A DNA stretch of 64,000 bases from Halomonas organivorans (GTDB lineage: Bacteria; Pseudomonadota; Gammaproteobacteria; Pseudomonadales; Halomonadaceae), in assembly GCF_014192055.1 (NCBI RefSeq), contig NZ_JACHXM010000009.1, positions 62,001 to 126,000 on the forward strand, read 5' to 3'. This document shows, in pieces, positions 8,116 through 15,322 of this stretch. A program made the position numbers and the translations under genes. Below the pieces are notes generated by a model, which was not told the DNA's origin, did no database searches, and was given only the letters and a program-made list of their open reading frames with translations. Position 1 is the first letter of the stretch. Each line of letters starts with the position of its first letter.

Positions 8116-9390
8116 TCAGTAGCGGCGAACCAGGGGGAGGAGCACGACGGCGCCGAGGAAGGCCATGGCCATCATGAACATCAGCCCGGCGGTCATGTCG
8201 CCGGTGGCGACGATCAGGGCGCCGATCAGCACCGGCACCAGGGCACCGGAGAAGTTGCCCAGGCCGTTGAAGATACCGCCGGCGGTGGCGCTGACGTCGG
8301 AGGGCGTGGCCTTGGCCAGCAGCGCGAAGACGTTGGGCGCACCGACGCCCCACATCGCGGCGCTGAACGACATGGCGGCGATCATCGCCCAGTTGGAGCC
8401 CTCGATGGACAGCACCATCGCCAATCCCAGGCCCGCACCGAGCATGGCGATCGAGCACATCAGCGCGCGCCGGTCGAAGCGGTCGGAGACGATCGCACCG
8501 ATCACCTCACCCAGCAGCATGGCGATGAACGGCAGCGAGGAGAAGATCCCCGCCTGGTCGAGATCGATGCCCTTGTCCTGGACCAGGTAGGTGGGCAGCC
8601 AGCTGTTGAGGCCCCACAGGTAGGCCAGGAAGGCAACGTTGAACAGGCACATCGACCAGAAGGTCCAGCGCTTGAGCAGCCGACCGGTGGCGGCGCGGTG
8701 GGTCGCCAGCGGCACGTGCTGCTTGTCGCTGTGCTGCAGCGCCGGGGAGCGGGTACTGACGTCGAGGCGCCGGAACACCAGGTAGACCAGCAGCATCACC
8801 GGCACCGTCAGCAGGGCGATGGCGAAGAAGCTGGCTCGCCAGCCGAACTGGTCGATGACCCAGATGGTGAAGGGAAAGCCCAGGGTGGCGCCGATCGGCG
8901 TGCCGAGCAGCCACAGCATGGTCGCCCGGGCCTGCTCGCGCGGCGGGAAGAGCCGCTTGACGATGGTATAGGCCACCGCAAACATCGGCCCTTCGGCGAT
9001 GCCCAGCAGCACGCGCAGGCCGAGCATCAGGCCGTAATCGTCGACGAAGCCCATCACCGCCATGATGCTGGCGGTAAGGATCAGCATGCCGTAGAGGCAA
9101 CTGCGGGGGCTGAAGATGTCGCCGAGGAAGCCCAGGAACATCGACGAGGCCCCGTAGGAGAGCAGGAAGCCGGTCATCAGCAGGCCCAGCTTGGTCGACT
9201 CGCCGACGAGCCCCAGGTCGGCCTGGAAGGCCGGGCTCGAGATCAGTACGGCAACGCTGATCTTGTCGAAGAACGACAGGATCACGCAGGCCAGCAGGGC
9301 CAGGGGCACCAGCCAGCGCCGCGCGCCGCTCGATGGCCCGGCATCGGGCGTAGCCCCGGCCGTCAAGGCCGAGGCAGCGGTATCGGACAT
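8116..9390 (-). CDS. MFS permease for an organic/aromatic anion (ACS-like)
   Basis: 424-aa major facilitator with 12 predicted membrane segments. After a polar N-terminus, helix 1 begins WLVPLALLACVILSFFDKI. The loop 2-3 region reads GFLGDIFSPR and the loop 8-9 region GAIVSDRFDRR, both MFS signatures. Overall it resembles the anion:cation symporter group, which includes phthalate, hexuronate and 4-hydroxybenzoate-type carriers. Start at 9390 follows AGGTGA. It is the last gene of the Rieske oxygenase unit and is followed by an intrinsic terminator. It probably imports the aromatic substrate of that oxygenase; the cluster therefore has two different uptake systems. Confidence 0.88.
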   Translation of the reverse strand: MSDTAASALTAGATPDAGPSSGARRWLVPLALLACVILSFFDKISVAVLISSPAFQADLGLVGESTKLGLLMTGFLLSYGASSMFLGFLGDIFSPRSCLYGMLILTASIMAVMGFVDDYGLMLGLRVLLGIAEGPMFAVAYTIVKRLFPPREQARATMLWLLGTPIGATLGFPFTIWVIDQFGWRASFFAIALLTVPVMLLVYLVFRRLDVSTRSPALQHSDKQHVPLATHRAATGRLLKRWTFWSMCLFNVAFLAYLWGLNSWLPTYLVQDKGIDLDQAGIFSSLPFIAMLLGEVIGAIVSDRFDRRALMCSIAMLGAGLGLAMVLSIEGSNWAMIAAMSFSAAMWGVGAPNVFALLAKATPSDVSATAGGIFNGLGNFSGALVPVLIGALIVATGDMTAGLMFMMAMAFLGAVVLLPLVRRY

Positions 9391-9427
9391 CGGTTCACCT
9401 TATCGTTGTGTCGTCAGGGAGGTCGAC

Positions 9428-10633
9428 TCAGCGCAGCTGCATCAGGTTGTAGTCGGGATCGCCCAGCGCCTCGGGGTCGAGCACCCGCTCGGCGGCCAGC
9501 CAACGCTTGCCGAGCTTGATGGCGCGCGGCTGGTCGAAGGCCACCATCTGCACCAGTCGATTCTCGTCGTCCAGGTAGAAGAACACCGGCCCCTGGGGAT
9601 CGCGACGCACCACGCAGTGCAACTCGCCGCTCGGCACGCCGAGGATCTGGATGTTGACGCCATGCTGGTCGGACCACAGCCAGGCCGGCTCGTCGTAGTG
9701 GGCGTCCTTGCCGAGCATGGCGTCGGCCACCACCCGCGCCTGGTTCTGGGCGTAGGCCCAGGACTGCAGGCAGAGCCCCAGGTGAGGGTGCTGGGCCACG
9801 TCGCCGGCGGCGAAGATCCGCGGGTCAGAGGTGTGCCCGGCGGCATCGATGACGATGCCCTGCTCGGTGACGAGCCCCGCCTCGCGGGCCAGCTCCAGGT
9901 TGATCTCGACGCCGGTCCCCACCACCACCAGATCGTAGGGCTCCCGGGCCTCGCCATCGGCCACGACATTCACCCGGCCGTCGCCCTCCTCGCCCAGGGC
10001 GATGTCCTGGCGAGCGAGTTCCAGGCCGACGCCGTGGCGCTCGTGGAGCTCGCGAATCGCCTCGGCCACTTCGGGCCCCACGCTGCGACCGCACAGCGCC
10101 GGGGCCCGCTCGAAGACATCCACCTCGACGCCCAGCTTGCGGGCGCTGGAGGCGACCTCGAGGCCGATCCAGCCGCCGCCGATGATGCCGATCCGGCGGC
10201 TGCCCTCGAGCTTGGCCTTGAGTCGGGTGGCGTCGTCCCAGGTGCGCAGGGTCATGACGTTGGCGAGGCTCGCCCATTCGGCCACCGGCAGCCGCGGTCG
10301 ACTGCCGGTGGCGATCAGCAGGCGATCGTAGGGCAGCCGCTCGCCGTCGTCGAGCACCACTTCGCCGGCCGCACGGTCGATCTCGACGGCACGGCGCGGG
10401 CGCCGCCAGTCGATGTCGAGCGCTGCCAGGCTCTCCTTCGGGAACAGCCGCGGCAGCGGTTCGCTCTCCGTGACCACGCCCTTGGACAGCGGCGGCCGCT
10501 CGTAGAAATCGTGGGGCTCGTCGGCGACCACGGTCAGTCGGCCCTCGAAGCCTTCGCCGCGCAGCGCCTTGCAGGCATAGCCGCCGGCCTGGCCGCCGCC
10601 GATCACCACGATGTGCTGGATATCGCTTGCCAT
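9428..10633 (-). CDS. NAD(P)H:ferredoxin reductase, FAD-dependent (Rieske oxygenase electron donor)
   Basis: 401-aa pyridine-nucleotide-disulfide-type reductase that passes electrons from NAD(P)H to the Rieske ferredoxin. Motifs in order: FAD-binding IVVIGGGQAGGYACKALRG, ERPPLSKG near residue 50, NAD-binding IGIIGGGWIGLEVASSARKLG near residue 155 and the second FAD motif DPRIFAAGDVAQHP near residue 275. This is the rubredoxin/putidaredoxin/BphA4 reductase layout. A frame-consistent GTG exists at 10642, but the ATG at 10633 has GAGGTGG just upstream, so I prefer it. The preceding SDR stop codon immediately precedes that ribosome site, indicating translational coupling. Confidence 0.9.
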   Translation of the reverse strand: MASDIQHIVVIGGGQAGGYACKALRGEGFEGRLTVVADEPHDFYERPPLSKGVVTESEPLPRLFPKESLAALDIDWRRPRRAVEIDRAAGEVVLDDGERLPYDRLLIATGSRPRLPVAEWASLANVMTLRTWDDATRLKAKLEGSRRIGIIGGGWIGLEVASSARKLGVEVDVFERAPALCGRSVGPEVAEAIRELHERHGVGLELARQDIALGEEGDGRVNVVADGEAREPYDLVVVGTGVEINLELAREAGLVTEQGIVIDAAGHTSDPRIFAAGDVAQHPHLGLCLQSWAYAQNQARVVADAMLGKDAHYDEPAWLWSDQHGVNIQILGVPSGELHCVVRRDPQGPVFFYLDDENRLVQMVAFDQPRAIKLGKRWLAAERVLDPEALGDPDYNLMQLR

Positions 10634-10643
10634 GTGCACCACC

Positions 10644-11399
10644 TCAGTTGAAGACGAAGCCGCCGTTGATCGGGATCACCTGGCCGGTGACGAAGGTCGA
10701 CCAATCCGAGAGCAGGTAGAGGATGGTTCCGTCCACGTCGTCGGGCTGCTGCTCGCGCTTGAGGGCGCGCCCCTGGGTGTAGTAGTCGTAGCGCTCCTGG
10801 GGCACGTACTCGGTGGCCTCGCAGTGGGTCAACCCCGGGGCCACGGCGTTGACGCCGATGCGGCGCTCGCCGAGCTCGCGGGCCATGGAGCGGGTCATGG
10901 AGATCACCGCGCCCTTGCTGGCGACGTAGGCCATCAGCCTGGGTGCACCCCACAGGGCGGTGTCCGAGGCCAGGTTGACCACCCGGCCGCCGCCATTGGC
11001 CTCGAGCAGCGGCACCGCGGCGCGGGTCATCAGCCAGGTGCCGCGCACGTTGACCGCCATCACCCGGTCCCACAGGGCCATGTCGTAGTCCATCATGGTC
11101 TCGCCGCCGACGCCGGTGGCGATGGCCGCGTTGTTGACCAGCCCGTCCAGGGCACCGCCCTCGGCGATCCGTGCCATGCCCGCCTCGATGGAAGCGGGAT
11201 CGGCCTGGTCGATGACCAGCGCCTCGACCTCGGCGCCGCGCTCGCGCAGCGCCTCGGCGGTCTGCGCAAGCTCGGTCTCGAGGATGTCGCTGATCACCAG
11301 CCGCGCGCCCTCGGCGGCGGCGGCCTCGGCGACGCTGCGGCCCAGGCCGCGAGCGGCACCGGTCACCAGGATGCGCTTGCCCTTCAGCATCTCGGCCAT
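10644..11399 (-). CDS. SDR-family NAD(P)-dependent dehydrogenase (probable dihydrodiol dehydrogenase)
   Basis: 251-aa short-chain dehydrogenase. It has the cofactor motif TGAARGLG near residues 13-20, an NNAA segment near residue 90, the catalytic Ser in NLASDT and the YVASK catalytic Tyr-Lys pair. A classical C-terminal GQVIPINGGFVFN is present. In a Rieske oxygenase operon this protein type oxidises the cis-dihydrodiol to a catechol, which the extradiol dioxygenase at 1-883 could then cleave. It begins one base after the oxygenase stop, so the two are translationally linked. The role is inferred from context; the SDR family is too broad for certainty. Confidence 0.88.
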   Translation of the reverse strand: MAEMLKGKRILVTGAARGLGRSVAEAAAAEGARLVISDILETELAQTAEALRERGAEVEALVIDQADPASIEAGMARIAEGGALDGLVNNAAIATGVGGETMMDYDMALWDRVMAVNVRGTWLMTRAAVPLLEANGGGRVVNLASDTALWGAPRLMAYVASKGAVISMTRSMARELGERRIGVNAVAPGLTHCEATEYVPQERYDYYTQGRALKREQQPDDVDGTILYLLSDWSTFVTGQVIPINGGFVFN

Positions 11400-11400
11400 G

Positions 11401-12432
11401 TCAGGCCGCCTGCTGGCGCTCGGCCAGCTGCTTCTTGGCCATCTTCAGCATCACCCGGCGCAGCCGCGAGAGGCCCACGTCGTGCTGGTAGAGATTCTCG
11501 TGCGTCCGGGCCTCGGGGGCCAGGTTCTCGAGGATGATGCGATCCTGCTCCAGCACGTCCCAATGCAGCTGCTCGAGCTTGGTGCGGTAGAAGAAGCGCC
11601 ACACCTGACGCTGCCAGCCGTCCACCTTGCGTACCCGCCAGAAGAACACCCGGGTGTGCTCCTTGTCCTCGGGCACCGCCATGCCGACGATCCAGAACGG
11701 GCCGCCCGGGCCGAAGCGCTGCTGGTAGGGGATCGACAGGCGCAGCCACAGGGCATTGGTGTTGCCGAACTCCACCCAGTCGAAGTTGACCCCGGTCTGG
11801 CCGGTCTTCTTGAAGATGAAGCCGCTCTCGGTGGGCTCGAGTACCATCTCCGCCTGACGATCACCCTCGGCCATGGAATGCGAGTCCGAGTGCAGGTAGG
11901 TGCCGTGCATCGGGTCCATGACGTTGTCGATGGCGTACTGGTAGTTGCACTTCCAGGTGGCGGTGCACAGGAAGTGGCCGTAGGTCTCGCCGTCGGTCAA
12001 CTGCTCGGGCAGCTCGAGCTCGCCGGGCTCCTCGTCCGGGCTGGTGCCGAAATAGACGAAGATGGCGCCATGCGCCTCCTGGATCGGATAGCGACGCACG
12101 CAGGCCTGGCCGACCAGCGGGCTGTTGCTGATCGCCGGTACGTCGCAGACCTCGCCCTCGCCGTTGACCTCGACGCCGTGATACCAGCAGGCCAGGCGAT
12201 CGCCTAGGTTCCAGCCCTTGGACAGGCGCGCGCCGCGGTGGGGGCAGCGGTCCTCGACGGCATGCAGGGTACCGTCGAAGCCGCGCCACAGCACCAGGTT
12301 CTCGCCCAGTCGGGTGATGCCGACGGGGTTGCTGCCGACCTCCCAGCTGGCGGCGACGGGATACCAGAGGGAACGCAGGCCGCTGTCCAGGTAGTCCTGG
12401 ACGGCGGTGTCGACGGAGGATGCACTAGTCAT
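11401..12432 (-). CDS. Rieske non-heme iron oxygenase, alpha subunit (homomeric type)
   Basis: 343-aa aromatic-ring-hydroxylating oxygenase. The Rieske [2Fe-2S] ligands are Cys63, His65, Cys82 and His85 (CPHRGARLSKG..ACWYHG). The mononuclear iron site follows in YAIDNVMDPMHGTYLHSDSH, with Asn170, Asp173, His176 and His181 as N-x2-D-x2-H-x4-H. Length and absence of a beta-subunit gene point to the phthalate/vanillate oxygenase type rather than the larger naphthalene or biphenyl type. Electrons should come from the ferredoxin at 12794-13111 and the reductase at 9428-10633, making a three-component system. Start at 12432 follows GAGG. The SDR neighbour suggests dihydroxylation to a dihydrodiol, but monooxygenation or demethylation cannot be excluded. 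Confidence 0.92.
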   Translation of the reverse strand: MTSASSVDTAVQDYLDSGLRSLWYPVAASWEVGSNPVGITRLGENLVLWRGFDGTLHAVEDRCPHRGARLSKGWNLGDRLACWYHGVEVNGEGEVCDVPAISNSPLVGQACVRRYPIQEAHGAIFVYFGTSPDEEPGELELPEQLTDGETYGHFLCTATWKCNYQYAIDNVMDPMHGTYLHSDSHSMAEGDRQAEMVLEPTESGFIFKKTGQTGVNFDWVEFGNTNALWLRLSIPYQQRFGPGGPFWIVGMAVPEDKEHTRVFFWRVRKVDGWQRQVWRFFYRTKLEQLHWDVLEQDRIILENLAPEARTHENLYQHDVGLSRLRRVMLKMAKKQLAERQQAA

Positions 12433-12484
12433 GTCTCGACCTCGTTATGTCTTGTACTGGCAAGGGGACGCGGCCCCGGGCGGA

Positions 12485-12790
12485 TCACTGCCCGAGCACC
12501 GCCATCTCCTGAAGGAAGCTTTCCTGGGTCCAGGCCTGGCCGTTGCGATCGTGGCGGTGGCGGGCGTTGAGGCCCTCGACCACGGCGTCCAGCTCGGTCG
12601 CGCCGTCGGCGAAGACCTCCTCGAGGGCCGCCACCAGGGCATGCTCGAAGGCGCCCGGGGCGCTGGCGCGGGTCTGCCACACGGGGTTGGCGAATCCGCC
12701 CGGCGCCTCGATATGGCCCTGGCCCGGCTCGCTGGAGGGAATGATGCGCTGCCACTGCTTCAGTTGGGGGTTGTAGTCTTGCTGGGCCAT
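12485..12790 (-). CDS. Small protein of unknown function in Rieske oxygenase operon
   Basis: 101-aa soluble acidic protein, MAQQDYNPQLKQWQRIIPSS at the N-terminus. No signal peptide, membrane helix or cysteine cluster is visible. A helical middle region (AFEHALVAALEEVFADGATEL) is followed by a polar, His/Arg-rich stretch (GLNARHRHDRNG) and a helical end. It starts 3 nt after the ferredoxin stop, with AGGAGAG upstream, and lies between ferredoxin and oxygenase genes, so it is clearly co-translated with them. I recall short proteins of this kind in similar operons being labelled recombinase-like helix-turn-helix, but I cannot verify that and see no DNA-binding evidence. It could be an assembly or regulatory component of the oxygenase. 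Confidence 0.75.
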   Translation of the reverse strand: MAQQDYNPQLKQWQRIIPSSEPGQGHIEAPGGFANPVWQTRASAPGAFEHALVAALEEVFADGATELDAVVEGLNARHRHDRNGQAWTQESFLQEMAVLGQ

Positions 12791-12793
12791 GGT

Positions 12794-13111
12794 TCAGCTC
12801 TCCTCGCTGGTCTCGAGTTGCACCTCGTCGTCGATGATCCGCACCGGGTAGACGTGGAGATCACGGTCGGCGGGCTCGCGCAGGCACTTGCCGCTCTTGA
12901 TGTCGAAGGTCGCCTCGTGCAGCGGGCACTCCACCTGGCCGTCCTCGACGAAGCCCTGGGACAGCAGGGCATAGGCGTGGGGACAGACATCCTCGAGAGC
13001 GTAGTACTCGCCGTCGAGCACGTAGACGCCGATCTCCTTGCCGTCGACCTTGGCGGAATAGGGGAAGTCTTCCTGCACCTGATCGGTCTTGCAGACGGTG
13101 GTCCAACTCAT
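12794..13111 (-). CDS. Rieske-type [2Fe-2S] ferredoxin of the oxygenase system
   Basis: 105-aa soluble Rieske ferredoxin that shuttles electrons from reductase to oxygenase. The cluster ligands are Cys43, His45, Cys62 and His65 in VCPHAYALLSQG and ECPLHEATFD. I use the internal ATG at 13111 (MSWTTVCKTD), which has GAGGA 7-10 nt upstream; the longer frame from 13144 adds 11 unmotivated residues (MNHPPTDEDRA). First gene of the unit from promoter C, with the small unknown protein 3 nt downstream. Confidence 0.92.
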   Translation of the reverse strand: MSWTTVCKTDQVQEDFPYSAKVDGKEIGVYVLDGEYYALEDVCPHAYALLSQGFVEDGQVECPLHEATFDIKSGKCLREPADRDLHVYPVRIIDDEVQLETSEES

Positions 13112-13159
13112 GGCTCGGTCCTCATCGGTCGGGGGATGATTCATCCCTGACGAATCTCT

Positions 13160-13186
13160 TATTTGAGACGGAGTTTTTTATATGAT
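13160..13186 (-). promoter_or_regulatory. Shared operator element C, upstream of the ferredoxin unit
   Basis: Minus strand begins ATCATATAAAAAAC and ends TCTCAAATA. It matches element B at 21 of 27 positions without gaps and sits 10 nt downstream of the predicted -10, as in the other two promoters. Confidence 0.6.
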
Positions 13187-13196
13187 CCTTGACGCC

Positions 13197-13224
13197 AGTA
13201 TAGGCACGCCGGGTCGGCTGTCAA
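13197..13224 (-). promoter_or_regulatory. Sigma70-type promoter C
   Basis: Minus strand: TTGACA (13219-13224), 16-bp spacer, TATACT (13197-13202). It lies 85-115 bp upstream of the ferredoxin start. Confidence 0.7.
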
Positions 13225-13239
13225 ATACTATATAGTATT
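13224..13239. promoter_or_regulatory. 16-bp perfect palindrome abutting the -35 of promoter C
   Basis: AATACTATATAGTATT is identical to its reverse complement and overlaps the last base of the -35 hexamer. In GC-rich surroundings it is a strong operator candidate. GntR/HutC-type proteins bind comparable short AT-rich palindromes, and such a gene ends 133 bp away. Confidence 0.6.
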
Positions 13240-13262
13240 GAGCCGGCGCGACGACAGCGTCA

Positions 13263-13283
13263 CCTGCCTACAGCATAGGCAGG
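13263..13283 (-). terminator. Hairpin behind the gntR gene
   Basis: Stem CCTGCCTA / TAGGCAGG with a 5-nt loop about 90 bp after the GntR stop and upstream of promoter C. There is no U-run. Confidence 0.35.
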
Positions 13284-13335
13284 CGGCATGGGAGCGGGTT
13301 CGAGAGACCGGTGGGCGTTGCCCAGGTTTTGTGCG

Positions 13336-13350
13336 AAAAGTCGGCGAGCG
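13336..13350. repeat. Fragment of the dispersed long-hairpin repeat
   Basis: AAAAGTCGGCGAGCG is identical to the left arm of the complete repeat copy at 33765-33779. Only this end can be recognised here, just downstream of the gntR stop. Confidence 0.4.
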
Positions 13351-13371
13351 CTGGCAGTTTTCGTAAATGGC

Positions 13372-14151
13372 CTAACGCAGCTCGGTGCGCAGGGAAAGAC
13401 GATAGTCGTTGGCGGGAATGTGCATGATCTGCCAGGCCACGGTGGTGTCGTCGGCCAGGCGATAGAAGGTCTCGAGGCGCAGCCCCAGCGGCGGGGCATC
13501 GGCCTGGTCGGGCAGCATGACCCGAGCCGCGGGCTTGGGCAGCCGCACCAGCCGTACCCGATTCTCGGCATGACTGACCGTTACCCGGGCCCGAGCCTCG
13601 AGCAGCGGCAGCACGCTCTCGTGCTCCAGCGCCTCGGCCTCGACCTCGAGCAGCGGCGCCGCCATGTCGGCGCGCAGGTAGATCTCGGTATGGCAGTCGA
13701 AGGCGCCGTCGATGCGATCCTGGCGCACCAGCCGCACATGGCCTTCCTCGCACGGCCCCAGGATCTCGCGCCAGTTCCCCTGGCGGCTCAAGCGCTCGCG
13801 CTTGAGCAGGCGGATGAACACCATGCGCACCCGAGCGCCGTCGGGGCGCAGGAAGCCAAAGGCGGGAGTGGTGATCTCGCGGCGATGGTCACCGCCGGCG
13901 ACGAAGGTGCCCAGGCGCCGCTGGCGATAGAGCTCGCCGCTCTCCACCAGGTCACGCAGCGCCTTCTGCACGGTGCCGAGACTCAGCGGCAGCGCCTCGG
14001 CCAGCGCCTGCTCGGTGGGCAGGCGCGCGCCCTCCTCCAGCCGACCCTCGACGATCAGCTCGATGATCGCATCGCGCATGCACAGATACTTGGGCGACCT
14101 GGGAGAACGTTCGAGGTGCCTGGCGACACGGTCGGCGAGCAGAGTCAGCAC
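13372..14151 (-). CDS. GntR-family regulator with UTRA effector domain (HutC type)
   Basis: 259-aa regulator. The N-terminal winged helix is plain: YLCMRDAIIELIVEGRLEEGARLPTE.. then LSLGTVQKALRDLVESGELYRQRRLGTFV at about residues 22-85. The C-terminal 150 residues have the UTRA layout (FIRLLKRERLSRQGNWREILG near residue 112; later YLRADMAAPLL and SHAENRVRLVRLP). UTRA domains bind small-molecule effectors. The gene lies immediately upstream of the ferredoxin promoter, on the same strand but separated by a hairpin. A 16-bp palindrome overlapping that promoter is its likely target. Whether it controls only unit C or the whole aromatic cluster is open. Confidence 0.88.
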   Translation of the reverse strand: MLTLLADRVARHLERSPRSPKYLCMRDAIIELIVEGRLEEGARLPTEQALAEALPLSLGTVQKALRDLVESGELYRQRRLGTFVAGGDHRREITTPAFGFLRPDGARVRMVFIRLLKRERLSRQGNWREILGPCEEGHVRLVRQDRIDGAFDCHTEIYLRADMAAPLLEVEAEALEHESVLPLLEARARVTVSHAENRVRLVRLPKPAARVMLPDQADAPPLGLRLETFYRLADDTTVAWQIMHIPANDYRLSLRTELR

Positions 14152-14205
14152 GGCGGCGCCTTGTGACGGGAATGAAGGCGGGGATTCTAGCAGGCCCGGC
14201 CGCAG

Positions 14206-14268
14206 GCTCGAAGCCCGAAGCCCGAAGCCCGAAGCCCGAAGCCCGAAGCTGGAAGCTGGAAGCTGGAA
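14206..14268. repeat. Heptanucleotide tandem repeat, nine units
   Basis: One GCTCGAA unit, five GCCCGAA units and three GCTGGAA units in exact 7-bp register. Inverted versions (CTTCCAGCTTCCAG at about 14308, TTCGGGCTTCC near 14374) occur 40-110 bp away, together with two near-copies of GCGTAGCGSCGCT at 14324-14336 and 14360-14372. The 235-bp gap 14152-14386 is therefore a repeat-rich, potentially self-pairing spacer between gntR and the end of fpr. I see no gene in it. Confidence 0.8.
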
Positions 14269-14386
14269 GCCAGCATGAGCCCCGACATCATGGGGTCAAG
14301 GGGTTTCTTCCAGCTTCCAGCCGCGTAGCGGCGCTCTTCACGCTTCCAGCTTAAGCCCGCGTAGCGCCGCTTTTCGGGCTTCCGGC

Positions 14387-15163
14387 TTACTTCTCGACGA
14401 AGGCCCGCTCGATCACGTAGTCGCCGGGCTCGCCCATGCGCGGCGAGATATTGAAGCCCAGCTCGTCGAGCAGCGAACTGGTCTCGTCGAGCATCGCCGG
14501 GCTGCCGCAGATCATGGCGCGATCCTGCTTGGGATCCAGCGTCGGCAGGCCGGTATCCTCGAACAGCTTGCCGGTGCGGATGTGATCGGTCAGACGCCCC
14601 ATGGTGTGGAACTCTTCGCGGGTCACGGTGGGGTAATAGACCAGCTTCTCGCTGATTTCCTCACCCAGGTACTCGTGGGCCGGCAGCTCCTTGGTGATGA
14701 AATCGGCATAGGCCAGCTCGCTGACGGTGCGCACGCCGTGGATCAGCACGATCTTCTCGAAGCGCTCGTAGGCTTCCGGATCCTGGATCAGGCTCATGAA
14801 CGGCGCCAGGCCGGTACCGGTGGACAGCAGGTAGAGGTTGCGACCCGGCAGCAGGTCGTCGGTCACCAGGGTACCGGTGGGCTTGCGGCTGACCATGATC
14901 TGGTCGCCGACGTTGAGGTGCTGCAGGCGCGAGGTCAGGGGGCCGTCCGGCACCTTGATGCTGAAGAACTCCAGGTGGTCCTCGTAGTTGGGGCTGGCGA
15001 CGGAATAGGCGCGCATCAGCGGCTTGCCGTCCACTTCCAGGCCGATCATCACGAACTGACCGTTCTTGAAGCGCAGGCTGCGCTCGCGGGTGGTCTTGAA
15101 GCTGAACAGGGTGTCGTTCCAGTGATGAACGCTGAGGACCTCTTCCAGGGCGAACTTGCTCAT
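14387..15163 (-). CDS. fpr: Ferredoxin/flavodoxin--NADP+ reductase
   Basis: 258-aa FNR of the bacterial Fpr subclass, exchanging electrons between NADPH and ferredoxin or flavodoxin, with roles in oxidative stress and iron-sulfur cluster supply. FAD contacts are seen in MRAYSVASPN near residue 50, and the NADP-binding start in STGTGLAPFMSLIQD near residue 115. The C-terminus ends GDYVIERAFVEK, as in Pseudomonas and Azotobacter Fpr. Start at 15163 follows GGAGC. It is divergent from a LysR gene, the same arrangement as fpr and finR in Pseudomonas, which supports oxidative-stress control. Confidence 0.95.
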   Translation of the reverse strand: MSKFALEEVLSVHHWNDTLFSFKTTRERSLRFKNGQFVMIGLEVDGKPLMRAYSVASPNYEDHLEFFSIKVPDGPLTSRLQHLNVGDQIMVSRKPTGTLVTDDLLPGRNLYLLSTGTGLAPFMSLIQDPEAYERFEKIVLIHGVRTVSELAYADFITKELPAHEYLGEEISEKLVYYPTVTREEFHTMGRLTDHIRTGKLFEDTGLPTLDPKQDRAMICGSPAMLDETSSLLDELGFNISPRMGEPGDYVIERAFVEK

Positions 15164-15177
15164 GCCGGCTCCCGTCT

Positions 15178-15302
15178 ATTCCGAAAACATATATTCCGTA
15201 AACGCATAATTGCGTCGATCGGTCTTTGCAGATGATTCTAAGAGACGGCGGAATATCTGTTAAATGGATTGTATGAATAAAGCTTATCTATAATACGGAT
15301 AA
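15178..15302. promoter_or_regulatory. fpr-finR divergent control region
   Basis: ATTCCG occurs at 15178-15183 and 15193-15198 (direct, 15 bp apart), and inverted as CGGAAT at 15249-15254. A perfect TATAAT at 15289-15294 preceded 18 bp upstream by TGGATT is the likely finR promoter, and TTATC/GATAA arms (15284-15302) flank it. This is consistent with LysR autoregulation. Confidence 0.5.
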
Positions 15303-15322
15303 ACCAGATCGGAGCCTGCCGG

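Noticed and set aside
7009..9519. 836-aa plus-strand frame across the monooxygenase and MFS genes
   Set aside because: Same antisense effect; the minus-strand genes have complete family motifs, and this frame would read through promoter B and a terminator.
14163..14354. Frames reading through the heptamer array
   Set aside because: Repetitive translation (AGSKPEARSPKPEARS) generated by the tandem repeat; no start context.
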